DNA of 64,000 bases from assembly GCF_964340395.1 (NCBI RefSeq), contig NC_135560.1, positions 23,557,675 to 23,621,674 of the forward strand, written 5' to 3'. Both the position numbers and the translations under genes were made by a program. Source of the DNA: Glandiceps talaboti. Lineage: Eukaryota; Hemichordata; Enteropneusta; Spengelidae. Of the stretch, positions 56,401-64,000 are shown one piece after another (position 1 is the stretch's first letter; the number at the start of each line of letters is the position of its first letter). The notes under the pieces were generated by a model. It had not been told where the DNA came from and did no database searches. It worked only from the letters and a program-made list of their open reading frames with translations.

Positions 56401-59400
56401 TAGAATTAACCACATGTCTTGTTGAATAAAACCTGAAAACTTTGTTTAAATCTTACAAATTCATTGAATTGTAATGGTTGTGAAATCTTTGTATATATGT
56501 TGTGGTAAACGTTGCTTTTACAGACTGGTCGGTTGATCCAACAAGCATCCGGTAAATCCAACTTAAAACGAGTGACACTTGAACTTGGTGGGAAGAGTCC
56601 CTTAATTGTGTTTGCTGATGCTGATAGTGAGTATTCAGCATTTGAAGTTTTATCATGTTTATCATCAATGCATATTAAAGTGCTTCAAACTTGTTATTTG
56701 ATAAATTTGTACGATACATGGTAAAGTTTTTAAAAGATGATAGACTTCACTGAAAGTAACACCAAGACAAGTCTATCGGATAGCTTGCCAGTGACATTTG
56801 ATAATATTCTGAAGGTAATCTTCGAGTGAGTCATATGAACTATGCTGCTCAGTAAACTCAGCAGTTCACACTTCACTATAAACATGGTATTAAAGATGTA
56901 AGAATGAATTGTTTGCACTAGTTTTTATATTTATTGAAATAATCAGAGACAGTAAAACAACAAGTCATTGTCTATTTCTCCTCAGATTATCTGAAATGCA
57001 CAGCCTCTGATTACTCTTTGTCTTACAGTTGACTATACTGTCAGTATTGGTCATGAAGAAAGGCCTTATATTTAGAAACTAACCCAAGGGAGTACTTTGT
57101 TCACCTCTGATTACTCTTTGTCTTACAGTTGACTATGCTGTCAGTATTGGTCATGAAGAAAGGCCTTATATTTAGAAACTAACCCAAGGGAGTACTTTGT
57201 TCACCTCTGATTACTCTTTGTCTTACAGTTGACTATGCTGTCAGTATTGGTCATGAGGCTATTTTCGCAAACATGGGTCAAGTGTGTTGTGCTGGATCAC
57301 GAACATTTGTACATGAAGACATCTATGATGAGTATGTGAAAAAAGCCATTGAACGAGCCAACAAACGTACCGTTGGTGACCCCTTTGATGCTAATAACCA
57401 ATCTGGTCCACAGGTTTGTATAGCTGACATTTTTCGACTTCACTCAAGAGTGCCTTTCAAATGACAATTTTGTGTATGATCAACTGAACAATTACTAATA
57501 AAGTTAAGTTCACAAGGAAACACCTTCCCATACTGAGCCCCCCCCCCTCCCTCCCTCCCCCCCCCCCCCATGGGCACTGCCTGGAGGGGCTAATATCAAA
57601 TTTGTGGCCATATTTCTAATAAAAAAAAGCACATCTTACCTCTTATATCCAAATGTTTGACACATACAGACTCCATTCAAATGTCTACCCCCACATTACC
57701 AATTGTATCGGTCTAATGAAAGATTGACCTTTGACCTTGATAAAGATTTTCAATTCAAAACAACTGAAATCTGTCTTCCTACGATAACTCAAGAAGTTGA
57801 ATACACAAAGACTTCATTTTAAGTGTCTATACTTGGATTATCAAAAGTAAGCTTTCTTTTTATACCTTGACCTTTGAATTCGACCTCCATGTTCAATGTC
57901 AAATAGCAAATTTTTCAATAAATGACGAAGTTTTGTATCTAGAAACACCATTCCAGTTTCAGCACCTTTAACAACAAACCAGTTGGAGGGGGCTATGTCT
58001 TCTATGAAGGCTTGTTATTACTAAGGTAGTTTAATGATATAAGCTAAAGAATAAACTTTCCAATGTCATTTAAGTTCTATGTTCACTAAACTAAATTTGT
58101 TGTACTTTCTCTCATTCAACAAGATATGCATTACATCATAATTAATTACTTTGATTATCCATTGTTTTAGGTCAGTGAGCTGCAATTTGATAGGGTCATG
58201 GCCCTGATTGAGAGTGGCAAGAAAGAGGGCGCTAAATTAGAATGTGGAGGTGGTCGTGTTGGAGACAAAGGGTACTTTATCCAGAATACTGTCTTCTCTG
58301 ATGTCAAAGATGACATGCGCATCGCCAAAGAAGAGGTGAATTCAAAAAGGATTATATACTTATTGTTTACTTTATAACTCCAAAGATAAATAAATATTCA
58401 TGACTATTTGAAGGTAATAAGCACTTAGGAGTCATGACTTGATTGTTCATCTAATATGCATACATGTCTGCTGACTCACATGAGGCTACTTTGGAACACA
58501 GCTAAGACAAAGACATGCACAGAACATTGAATGTAGAACAGATTCAAATTGGTGTTCCTTGGCAATTGCACCAAATTTATGTGACATTCAATCCTGAAAT
58601 GACTCTCAAGAACCCCACAAAGTTTATGAAAATACCTATATTTCCCCTTTCACACTTGATAATACTGAAATAGGTGCAAAGTTGACCGATATCAGTGTGT
58701 GGTCAAAGTGTGATGTTTGATAATCAAAGACTATGGCTCTAGTCTAGTCCTAGAAGTTGGAAGAGAAACTCTATAGATATTGCTACATCAGGTGGCAAAG
58801 TAATACATTTGTTGTTTTCATTAGATCTTTGGTCCAGTCAAGCAGATATTTAAATTCAAGACAATTGAAGAAGCCGTTGAGAGAGCCAATGCTACAACAT
58901 ATGGTTTGGCTGCTGGAGTGATAACACAGGATATTGACAAAGCACTGTCCATTGCTAACAGCATCCAGGCTGGAACTGTATGGTAATAATAGATTTTCCA
59001 CTCATAGTTATGTTGATAATTCTATTGAACAGTTGTATCTTGGTATCAGATAATTAAGAGTACTCATAGGTTTGAATGTCCTTCATTGAAAGTCACGAAC
59101 TTTAAAAAAAATTTTATTGCAGGGTTAACATCTGGGGTATTGTTCCTGTTCAGGGAGCATTTGGTGGTTTCAAGATGTCTGGTAATGGCCGTGAATTGTA
59201 AGTACTACAACTATTAGCTTGAATTGTATGTGCTTTAGGAGACTCTGAGTCTAGGAATGGGTTAATCTGTTTTTTCTTTCCAGCTGTGCATGCTTGTCCC
59301 ATATCATATCTCTGACATAGACATACAGATTTTATTCAAACCTAGCACAAAGATTGCCTGATACAGTAGCATATCACTTTCGTTACCTTTATCACTTTGA

Positions 59401-62400
59401 ATTCTAGCAGCAGCTAATTGTTTGAAATAGATAACATTTTCACAATATCCCAGGTCCAACATAGAGACTGAAAAGACTACCTTCCTTCATTTGGTTTCAT
59501 TATTGTATTTGTTTTCCACTTTCAAAGATATTTGGCCCAGTACACCAGATTTTCAAATTCAAGACAATTGTCTGGTAATGGCCGTGAATTGTAAGCATTG
59601 ATAGGCCTTTCCAAAATTTGCCATGGTGACGCTCTACTTCCTGTCTGTGTGTACCTTGGGGGTATACATGGTATAGGTTACTCAGTTAATCATAGACACA
59701 GTCCTGCTGTTTCCTCGATATCTGAACAATACGAAAAACATCCCTGATTTACACTTCACCAGAATACCAAGGGACAAAGCTCTCAACAAATGTTACTCTG
59801 AGGTGATGATACCCCCAATTTGAGCGAGGGCGCTGTATTCTCAATTTCCTGTTTGCAGTCTGGAAACGTCTATTATCATGATGATAATTTTTGTGTGTAA
59901 CTTCCCAAGTCTCTTGTTCAGTAACTATAAACCTTACATGACGAATAATGCATTTCAGATTACTTAAAACTGAATAATTTATTCATGCAAATACCGCTAC
60001 AATAACATAGTTGCCAATATGTGTTGCCACATTTTAGAAAATGTACAGGCTAGGTGACTGATTGTCTTCTGTCTACATAACTCACACAGTATAGTGCACA
60101 GAGACTCCAAAGAGATTTCTTTGAAAATATTTAAATATGACCTTGACCATGACCTTCAGGGTCAGTTTTCAACCTCAAGCTAAATTCATGAATATTGCAG
60201 ACACTTTGTTGTATTTATGAGTGACCCTTTTCAAAATCTTGTGCACAGATACTAAAGAACAAGGGATAATGTACACATGATTGGTGCTGATGTCTGAATG
60301 ACAGCTGTATTTGGAACCGTATAAGGCATATAGACATCATTCAAGTGTCCACTCCTGTGTTATCAGGGGTAATTTTTCTTATAGGATCTTGACCACTATT
60401 TCATGACCCTAACCTTCACCGTCAATTAGCAAAATCAAGCCATTTCTTGTATATTGTACATAGATGTGATTAATTTCTTTCAAATCCTGTCTCTGAGTCT
60501 TCCCCCCCCCCCCGCACACACACACACACACATACACACACACACTTCTTCGTGACTGGTGGTCATATTTTGGGTGAAAATCCACCATTTGTGCAGTAGC
60601 TCAAGAACAAAAAATGTCACTTTATGTATTTGAAGATTTGTTATTTTTGCCTCATTTATAAAACTGGTAAACTGAGCAATTCTCTCCCTTTCTTTCTTTC
60701 TCTACAGAGGGGAGTATTCACTGCATGAATATACTGAAGTCAAGACGGTAAGAAGAATGCCATGTTTTTGGTTTTTCATTTTTAACCATACAAATAACAC
60801 TTTTTTCTAATAATCTGTATGTGTAATGTTGAAAGTTGTTAAATTTTCTAATCTTGATTTGGCATATTGATATATGTTTTCTTTTGTTTATGTTTATGTT
60901 TTCTAAGTGACTTAGAGTGGTGAATTCATCAGTTCCTTTCATAAGGTGTAATTTTTACAGTACTCCTACTGCATTCATTTAAAAAACTGTACCGTAGCTA
61001 GTGCTATATAACTCAAAGAACTGACCATAGATTAAAACAAAATGGCCGTGGTTGTCAAAACATAACACTTATTTGCATAATTCAAGATATTGATTTGACC
61101 TTTGACATACTTTATACCAATTGAAGGAAATATGTGATTGGCAGAGAAAATGGAACAAAAATTTACATAAAATCTGAACTCTTGTATGTGTCAATGTTAA
61201 TGTTGATGTATGTCTTCTGTGGCATTAAAAAAACATCTTGCATTGTTAGAACAGTTGATTCAGAAAGTAGAATACTATAGTAACTGTTTACAATGACTAA
61301 CACTGAAGTCAAGCACTTTCTCTATGTACTACACTCATTTATAGCATTCATATTACAATGAGTAACACTGAAGTAAAGCACTTTCTCTATGTGCTACACT
61401 CATTCATAGCATTCATATTACAACTAGTAACACTGAAGTAAAGCACTTTCTCTATGTGCTACACTCATTCATAGCATTCATATTACAACTAGTAACACTG
61501 AAGTAAAGCACTTTCTCTATGTGCTACACTCATTTATAACATTCATATTACAACTAGTGACACTGAAGTAAAGCACTTTCTCTATGTGCTACACTCATTC
61601 ATAACATTCATATTACAACTAGTGACACTGAAGTAAAGCACTTTCTCTATGTGCTACACTCATTTATAACATTCATATTACAACTAGTGACACTGAAGTA
61701 AAGCACTTTCTCTATGTGCTACACTCATTCATAACATTCATATTACAACTAGTGACACTGAAGTAAAGCACTTTCTCTATGTGCTACACCCGTTTATAGC
61801 ATTCATATCAAGTGCAAAAGTATACTGTTTCAATTGGTTTATTTACAAGCCCAGCTTGTGGCCTTTCTAATGTGGTCAATTAGCAAATGATGAAAGAGTA
61901 CACTTGTACACTTGATATGGATGCTATAAATAATTGTGGTACCCACAGAAATCACTTTAGTTTGGTGTTATAGGTTGTATTACCAAATGAAACAGTATAC
62001 TTTTACACTTGATATAGATGATATAAACGATTGTGGTACATACAGAAAATGCTTTACTTTGGTGTTATGGGTTGTACTTGATATAGATGCTATAAATGAT
62101 TGTGGTACATACAGAAATCACTTTACGTAGGTGTTATAGGTTGTATGGATGCTATAAATAATTGTAATATGGAGCAAAAATAATCTCCACGAACTTTATC
62201 ATGTATTGACCAATCTTGTGAATTTAAGTGAAGTTTTTTTAAACCTGTATTTAGCTGAAGAATATTGTATCATGTGGTAACAATCAGAAATTATCAGATT
62301 TATGTTATACTTTTAAATGCTTGTGCAATGAAATCACTGACTTGGTATGGTTTTGTGATATTTTTAGCTTGTATGGAGATTACAACTCATGTCATTATTC

Positions 62401-62443
62401 TCTTTCACAGGTGACTATAAGACTTCCACAGAAGACCTGTTGA
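32392..62443 (+). CDS. ALDH1-like: Aldehyde dehydrogenase, ALDH1/ALDH2 family, cytosolic type, 13 coding exons, 492 aa
   Basis: NAD(P)+-dependent oxidation of aldehydes to carboxylic acids; the substrate (retinal or general aldehydes) cannot be assigned. Exons: 32392-32433, 33418-33522, 34428-34568, 35924-36050, 53685-53875, 54141-54254, 56524-56626, 57229-57413, 58171-58335, 58825-58982, 59123-59197, 60708-60747, 62411-62443. They total 1479 nt in one continuous frame. Landmarks are PWNFP with N161, FTGST (NAD site, ~235-239), ELGGKSP with E260, GQVCCAGSR with nucleophile C294, and EIFGP with E391. These map to N169, E268, C302 and E399 of the mammalian enzymes with a constant offset of 8. 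The start [14 protein letters not shown] has a good Kozak context and no mitochondrial presequence, so a cytosolic enzyme is inferred. Exon sizes of 105, 141, 114, 103, 185, 165 and 158 nt agree with vertebrate ALDH1A/ALDH2 genes as I recall them. An odd local change is FANMGQV before the catalytic Cys, where FNQGQC is usual. The gene is inflated to 30 kb by intronic satellites, but the coding frame is intact. Confidence 0.96.
32434..33417 (+). other. ALDH intron 1
   Basis: 984 bp, GT-AG. The second half is filled by a 39-bp tandem repeat (32890-33282). The short ORF at 32533-32778 has no recognisable features. Confidence 0.85.
32890..33282. repeat. 39-bp minisatellite, about 10 copies
   Basis: The unit starts AGTCTGACTACCAGAGCTAG. 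Copies start at 32901, 32940, 32979, 33018, 33057, 33100, 33139, 33178, 33225 and 33264. Two spacings are lengthened by extra 4-bp CAGT units (43 and 47 bp). Each unit contains the 14-bp perfect palindrome AGACTAGCTAGTCT or a one-base variant. Confidence 0.95.
33418..33522 (+). CDS. ALDH1-like: ALDH exon 2
   Basis: 105 nt encoding residues 15-49, [20 protein letters not shown] then [15 protein letters not shown], the N-terminal ALDH signature. The acceptor is TTTCCACAG and the donor GTAGGA. The last 36 nt plus the donor are the source of the adjacent 47-bp tandem array. Confidence 0.97.
33487..34225. repeat. 47-bp minisatellite derived from the ALDH exon 2/intron 2 junction, ~16 copies
   Basis: The first unit is 33487-33533: the last 36 nt of exon 2 plus 11 nt of intron, including the splice donor GTAGGA. 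The unit then recurs every 47 bp (GGGG at 33487, 33534, 33581 and onward) to about 34220, with a degenerate relic near 34255-34280. Later copies differ mostly by GGGGTAAAG for GGGGAAAAG, and several carry GTTGGA in place of GTAGGA. The source copy is the only one joined to the functional exon. Confidence 0.97.
33523..34427 (+). other. ALDH intron 2
   Basis: 905 bp, GTAGGA to CAACAG. About 80% of it is the 47-bp array derived from exon 2. The rest is AT-rich with no gene. Confidence 0.9.
34428..34568 (+). CDS. ALDH1-like: ALDH exon 3
   Basis: 141 nt encoding residues 50-96 ([20 protein letters not shown] through RDSEYLA). The acceptor is TTCAACAG and the donor GTGAGT. Phase 0. Confidence 0.97.
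34569..35923 (+). other. ALDH intron 3
   Basis: 1355 bp, GTGAGT to TTTTAG. It contains a four-copy 46-bp repeat (35036-35224) and otherwise nothing recognisable. Confidence 0.9.
35036..35224. repeat. 46-bp minisatellite, 4 copies
   Basis: The unit contains CAGAATCGTTACGATTTACA and CACTCACAGTCTAGTCC. Copies of CAGAATCG start at 35051, 35097, 35143 and 35189. Copies are nearly identical. The unit contains the short palindrome AATCGTTACGATT. Confidence 0.95.
35924..36050 (+). CDS. ALDH1-like: ALDH exon 4
   Basis: 127 nt encoding residues 97-138 ([15 protein letters not shown] to [15 protein letters not shown]) plus the first base of D139. The acceptor is TTGTTTTAG and the donor GTGAGA. It precedes the 17.6-kb satellite-filled intron. 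Confidence 0.97.
36051..53684 (+). other. ALDH intron 4, 17.6 kb, satellite-filled
   Basis: GTGAGA at the 5' end and TATGTTTAG at the 3' end; the flanking exons join in frame as IPA-D-GPFF. About 98% of the intron is the 62-bp array. Only ~160 bp at the start and ~115 bp at the end are unique. Confidence 0.93.
36213..53568. repeat. 62-bp intronic satellite, ~280 copies (17.4 kb), with higher-order structure
   Basis: The unit can be read in blocks: ACCATAGTCA, ACCATGGTCT, ACAGACAGTT, CACCATGGCC, AATCATAGTA, TGTAGATATT, TG. All copies are in one orientation. Recurrent variants (GTGTACAG, GGCCTACAG, TTGAACATAGTCATCC, CATTTCACC, CACAGTATG) recur in a fixed order. Rare variants TTGACGATAG (41107, 45881) and GTAGTTATTTG (42215, 46989) repeat exactly 4774 bp apart (77 units). 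A partial unit of 28 bp sits near 39549, and another internal deletion lies near 37200. The unit carries two CCATGG palindromes and a shorter internal ~10-bp periodicity (ACCATAGTCA/ACCATGGTCT). Confidence 0.98.
53685..53875 (+). CDS. ALDH1-like: ALDH exon 5
   Basis: 191 nt encoding residues 139-202: [24 protein letters not shown] (N161 is the oxyanion-hole Asn) through [19 protein letters not shown]. Acceptor TATGTTTAG, donor GTAGGA. It resumes the frame exactly across the giant intron. Confidence 0.97.
53876..54140 (+). other. ALDH intron 5
   Basis: 265 bp, GTAGGA to CATTTAG. It contains a decayed copy of the exon 6 3' end. Confidence 0.9.
53960..54012 (+). pseudogene. Partial duplicate of ALDH exon 6 3' end with donor
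   Basis: The segment CACATGGACATTGATAAAGT onward, through CTTCACTGGATCTAC to GGTAAGAACAT, matches the real exon 6 end at 54201-54264 with few substitutions. The donor GTAAGA is retained. No matching acceptor or exon 5' half is visible, so it is a non-functional relic lying 5' of the true exon. Confidence 0.9.
54141..54254 (+). CDS. ALDH1-like: ALDH exon 6
   Basis: 114 nt encoding [20 protein letters not shown] to [12 protein letters not shown] (residues 203-240), including the nucleotide-binding FTGST. Acceptor TTTCATTTAG, donor GTAAGA. A partial copy of its 3' end lies upstream at 53960-54012. Confidence 0.97.
54255..56523 (+). other. ALDH intron 6
   Basis: 2269 bp, GTAAGA to TTTTACAG. Most of it (54540-56262) is a highly homogeneous 49-bp array; the flanks are unremarkable. 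Confidence 0.9.
54540..56262. repeat. 49-bp minisatellite, 35 near-identical copies
   Basis: The unit begins AAGAAACTCAACCATTGAAA, continues TGACTAAGACTTCACAATTT and ends GTGACACTT. The marker CCATTG occurs at 54552 and every 49 bp to 56218 (34 exact intervals, no indel). Only the second and last copies show AAACTTAACC for AAACTCAACC. The 3' edge ends in a partial duplication of ACTAAGACTTCACAATT. Confidence 0.98.
56524..56626 (+). CDS. ALDH1-like: ALDH exon 7
   Basis: 103 nt encoding [20 protein letters not shown] then [14 protein letters not shown] (residues 241-274) plus one base. It contains the general-base Glu (E260). Acceptor GCTTTTACAG, donor GTGAGT. Confidence 0.97.
56627..57228 (+). 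other. ALDH intron 7
   Basis: 602 bp, GTGAGT to CTTACAG. Its 3' third holds two extra tandem copies of the exon 8 acceptor region. Confidence 0.9.
57004..57256 (+). repeat. 100-bp tandem triplication of the exon 8 acceptor and exon 5' end
   Basis: Copies of CCTCTGATTACTCTTTGTCT then TACAG and TTGACTATRCTGTCAGTATT occur with TCTTACAG at 57021, 57121 and 57221, exactly 100 bp apart. The first two continue GGTCATGAAGAAAGG and then TTATATTTAG (in-frame stop). The third is the true exon 8, continuing GGTCATGAGGCTATT. Copies 1 and 2 differ by one base (CTATAC/CTATGC) within the exon-like part. Confidence 0.96.
57229..57413 (+). CDS. ALDH1-like: ALDH exon 8 (catalytic cysteine)
   Basis: 185 nt encoding residues 275-336, [20 protein letters not shown] through [11 protein letters not shown]294 is the nucleophile. 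The acceptor GTCTTACAG ending at 57228 is the third of three tandem copies; only this copy leads into the full exon. Donor GTTTGT. Confidence 0.97.
57414..58170 (+). other. ALDH intron 8
   Basis: 757 bp. It contains a C-rich tract (57538-57569) and is otherwise AT-rich with no gene. Confidence 0.85.
57538..57569 (-). other. C-rich tract, G-quadruplex-capable on the minus strand
   Basis: Runs of C separated by single T (CCCTCCCTCCCTCCCC-type). The minus strand therefore carries at least four G-runs of three or more with one-base loops, the classic G4 pattern. Confidence 0.6.
58171..58335 (+). CDS. ALDH1-like: ALDH exon 9
   Basis: 165 nt encoding residues 337-391, [20 protein letters not shown] through DDMRIAKEE, ending in the conserved Glu (E391). 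Acceptor TTGTTTTAG, donor GTGAAT. Confidence 0.97.
58336..58824 (+). other. ALDH intron 9
   Basis: 489 bp, GTGAAT to CATTAG. Nothing recognised. Confidence 0.9.
58825..58982 (+). CDS. ALDH1-like: ALDH exon 10
   Basis: 158 nt encoding residues 392-443, [20 protein letters not shown] through SIQAGTV, plus two bases of W444. Acceptor TTTTCATTAG, donor GTAATA. Its 5' part is copied at 59526-59570. Confidence 0.97.
59123..59197 (+). CDS. ALDH1-like: ALDH exon 11
   Basis: 75 nt completing W444 and encoding [20 protein letters not shown] then NGRE (to 468), plus two bases of L469. Acceptor TTTTATTGCAG, donor GTAAGT. The [10 protein letters not shown] segment differs from the usual NCYNVVSAQCP-like sequence, yet the [11 protein letters not shown] core is intact. 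Confidence 0.95.
59526..59596 (+). pseudogene. Chimeric relic: exon 10 5' end fused to exon 11 3' end
   Basis: 59526-59570 resembles the exon 10 acceptor and start (AGATATTTGG, CCAG, CAGATTTTCAAATTCAAGAC, AATTG). It runs directly into TCTGGTAATGGCCGTGAATT with GTAAG after it; these 25 bp are identical to the exon 11 end and donor at 59178-59202. The middle of both exons and intron 10 are missing. This fits a tandem duplication of the exon 10-11 segment followed by internal deletion. Confidence 0.9.
60501..60546. repeat. Poly-C followed by (CA)n
   Basis: Thirteen or more C, then a CA microsatellite, in ALDH intron 11. Confidence 0.9.
60708..60747 (+). CDS. ALDH1-like: ALDH exon 12
   Basis: 40 nt: one base completing L469, then [13 protein letters not shown] (470-482). 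Acceptor TTTCTCTACAG, donor GTAAGA. Confidence 0.95.
61290..61808. repeat. 65-bp minisatellite, 8 copies
   Basis: The unit contains AACACTGAAGTAAAGCACTT, TCTCTATGTGCTACACTCAT and AGCATTCATATTACAACTAG. CTTTCTCTATG occurs at 61316 and then every 65 bp to 61771. Alternating variants (CATTTATAAC/CATTCATAAC; AGTAACACT/AGTGACACT) suggest duplication in two-unit blocks. Confidence 0.95.
61895..62165. repeat. Irregular tandem repeat, ~4 copies
   Basis: Copies of CTTGATATRGATGCTATAAA followed by GATTGTGGTACATACAGAAA and TTGGTGTTATAGGTTGTA recur with unequal spacing because of internal deletions. Confidence 0.8.
62411..62443 (+). CDS. ALDH1-like: ALDH exon 13 (C-terminus)
   Basis: Encodes [10 protein letters not shown] then TGA at 62441-62443. 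It matches the VTVKVPQKNS-type C-terminus of ALDH1/2. Acceptor CTTTCACAG. A candidate ATTAAA poly(A) signal lies near 62671. Confidence 0.93.
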   Translation: MTIRLPQKTC

Positions 62444-62734
62444 AGGAATGACAAAAATTAGAATATCTAGAATTTGATGTCCTGTGATTATTAAGAAATA
62501 ACTCTCTAAAAGCAGTTGTCAACGATGTCATGAAAGAATAGGCACCTTGCTTGTATGGTTTATTGCATTCGACCATGTCTAAGTAAAACAAACTTAATAT
62601 TTCAGCAATAATGAAATGAATAATTATGAACAGATGTTAACTTCAAAATACATTTGTTCAACAATAATGAAATTAAACAGTTAAATGTACATGTACAAAG
62701 TACACTTTCCTTCTGTTCTGTTATATTTAGTTAT

Positions 62735-62909
<175 letters not shown>

Positions 62910-63075
62910 AAATTACTTAAAAGTCAAGAGCCACAGAACCAATTGCTTTGATATTTAGTAGTTATGTTACTTTGGGTGTCTAGTTGGTCTGCGTTTTGGG
63001 TAAAAAAATGTGATTTCGGGTTTACAAAAACCTTAAACTAAAAAAGCACTGGTTGAATTCAGGCGAAATCACAAA

Positions 63076-63315
63076 ACAAAAAATAGTTATCTTACAAAAG
63101 AATCTACCATGGCAGTTGGAGTGGGGTAGTTGTAAATGGAAATGTGATATAAGTAGGAAGCTATGGTAGAAGTAGAACACTAGAATTGTACTCATCAGCG
63201 TCAAACACAATCCTAGGCCTAATTTCCTACTTCTACCATATATCACGTTTCCGTTTACAACTACCCCACTCCAACTGCCACGGTAGATTCTAATTGTAAA
63301 ATAACTATTTTTTGT
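63076..63315. repeat. ~240-bp foldback (long inverted repeat)
   Basis: The left arm 63076-63176 and right arm 63226-63315 are near-complementary, separated by a ~50-nt loop. Paired landmarks are ACAAAAAATAGTTAT, AGAATCTACC, GGCAGTTGGAGTGGGGTAGT, TGTAAA and ATGGTAGAAGTAG. The left arm has one ~11-bp extra segment (AAGTAGGAAGC). No target-site duplication is obvious. Confidence 0.88.
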
Positions 63316-64000
63316 ATAACGTTGATAAAGTGACCTTCAGTGATAATGTCATGCCTTCGGAATTACCGAAAATATTGAATGATACAAACTATTCATTAAA
63401 ACTGTAAACCTACATCAACAAACTTTAGAGGACATATACGTTTTGATATGGTTAATGTATGTACTAAATTATATTGAAATTTACATGTGTTCAAGCATAA
63501 CATAACCTCCCTTTGCGGGAGGTAAAAAATAACAAATTTGAAAATAACAGGACACTTTATTTATGTACACAACTACAATGTAGCATCGATTTAACGATCT
63601 GACGGCTGACGGCACAAAACTCTTGCTGTAACGAACTTTGGAACAGCGGTATCTTTGGCCAGATGGGAGAATATCAAAATATTATCTTTCAAGTCAACTC
63701 TATCAATTCAGACATAATTCAGCTATCCTCGAGATTCTGTATGAGGCATTAGTGCACAAGGTGTGATGTTGAGTGATTAGCCGTGGTCGAAATAATCAGT
63801 TGCACAGCAATAACAAGTCTCTCAAAGACGTTGTGAATGTTCCATTGATTGCGCCATATGTCAAACCTCTTTCTAATCTAGCGATCCTTCATCAACACCA
63901 AACACTGTGAGTGTTCTCAGCATTACAAGTTAAAGCCCAGTAAGCCTGACAGGCACTTGTAATTGGCTACTTCGTTCAAACTAAATGGTTAGGGAGCCTT

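Larger units (their letters stand above)
59198..60707 (+). other. ALDH intron 11
   Basis: 1510 bp, GTAAGT to CTACAG. It contains a chimeric exon 10/exon 11 relic (59526-59596) and a poly-C/(CA)n tract (60501-60546). Confidence 0.9.
60748..62410 (+). other. ALDH intron 12
   Basis: 1663 bp, GTAAGA to TTCACAG. It contains a 65-bp array (61290-61808) and a degenerate tandem repeat (61895-62165). Confidence 0.9.

Overview
The window is animal nuclear DNA: AT-rich, with phase-consistent introns, many microsatellites and minisatellites, and no operons or ribosome-binding sites. It carries two multi-exon protein-coding genes, both on the + strand. The families point to a bilaterian animal. The non-vertebrate character of both proteins suggests an invertebrate, perhaps marine, but I cannot name the phylum.

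Positions 1-26214 (plus 3' UTR) hold a ZNF608/ZNF609/scribbler-family gene. Five coding exons could be joined in frame (6977-7627, 17467-17587, 20601-20688, 21405-25510, 26153-26214) to give 1675 aa. The sequence upstream of 6902 is probably 5' intron or promoter. The introns hold a 199-bp MITE with a perfect 8-bp target-site duplication (10007-10205), a second inverted-repeat element (18771-19108), a ~72-bp tandem repeat, and a possible minus-strand terminal exon (10996-11073). A tRNA-derived SINE lies just after the stop codon.

Positions 26215-32391 are 3' UTR and intergenic DNA with simple repeats.

Positions 32392-62443 hold a complete cytosolic-type aldehyde dehydrogenase gene (ALDH1/2 family). 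Its 13 coding exons total 1479 nt, encode 492 aa, and retain all catalytic residues. The gene is about 30 kb long, and roughly two thirds of that is tandem repeats. At least six introns carry their own unrelated array: 39 bp x10, 47 bp x~16, 46 bp x4, 62 bp x~280 (17.4 kb, with a 4774-bp higher-order period), 49 bp x35 and 65 bp x8. Several introns also hold duplicated exon edges with their splice sites: the exon 2 donor, exon 6 donor and exon 8 acceptor, plus a chimeric exon 10/exon 11 fragment. This concentration of splice-site duplications and intron-private satellites in one intact housekeeping-type gene is the most unusual feature of the window.

Positions 62444-64000 hold the ALDH 3' flank, a long CT microsatellite and a ~240-bp near-perfect foldback. 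I see no functional link between the two genes beyond adjacency. No retroelement ORFs, CRISPR arrays, tRNA or rRNA genes were found.
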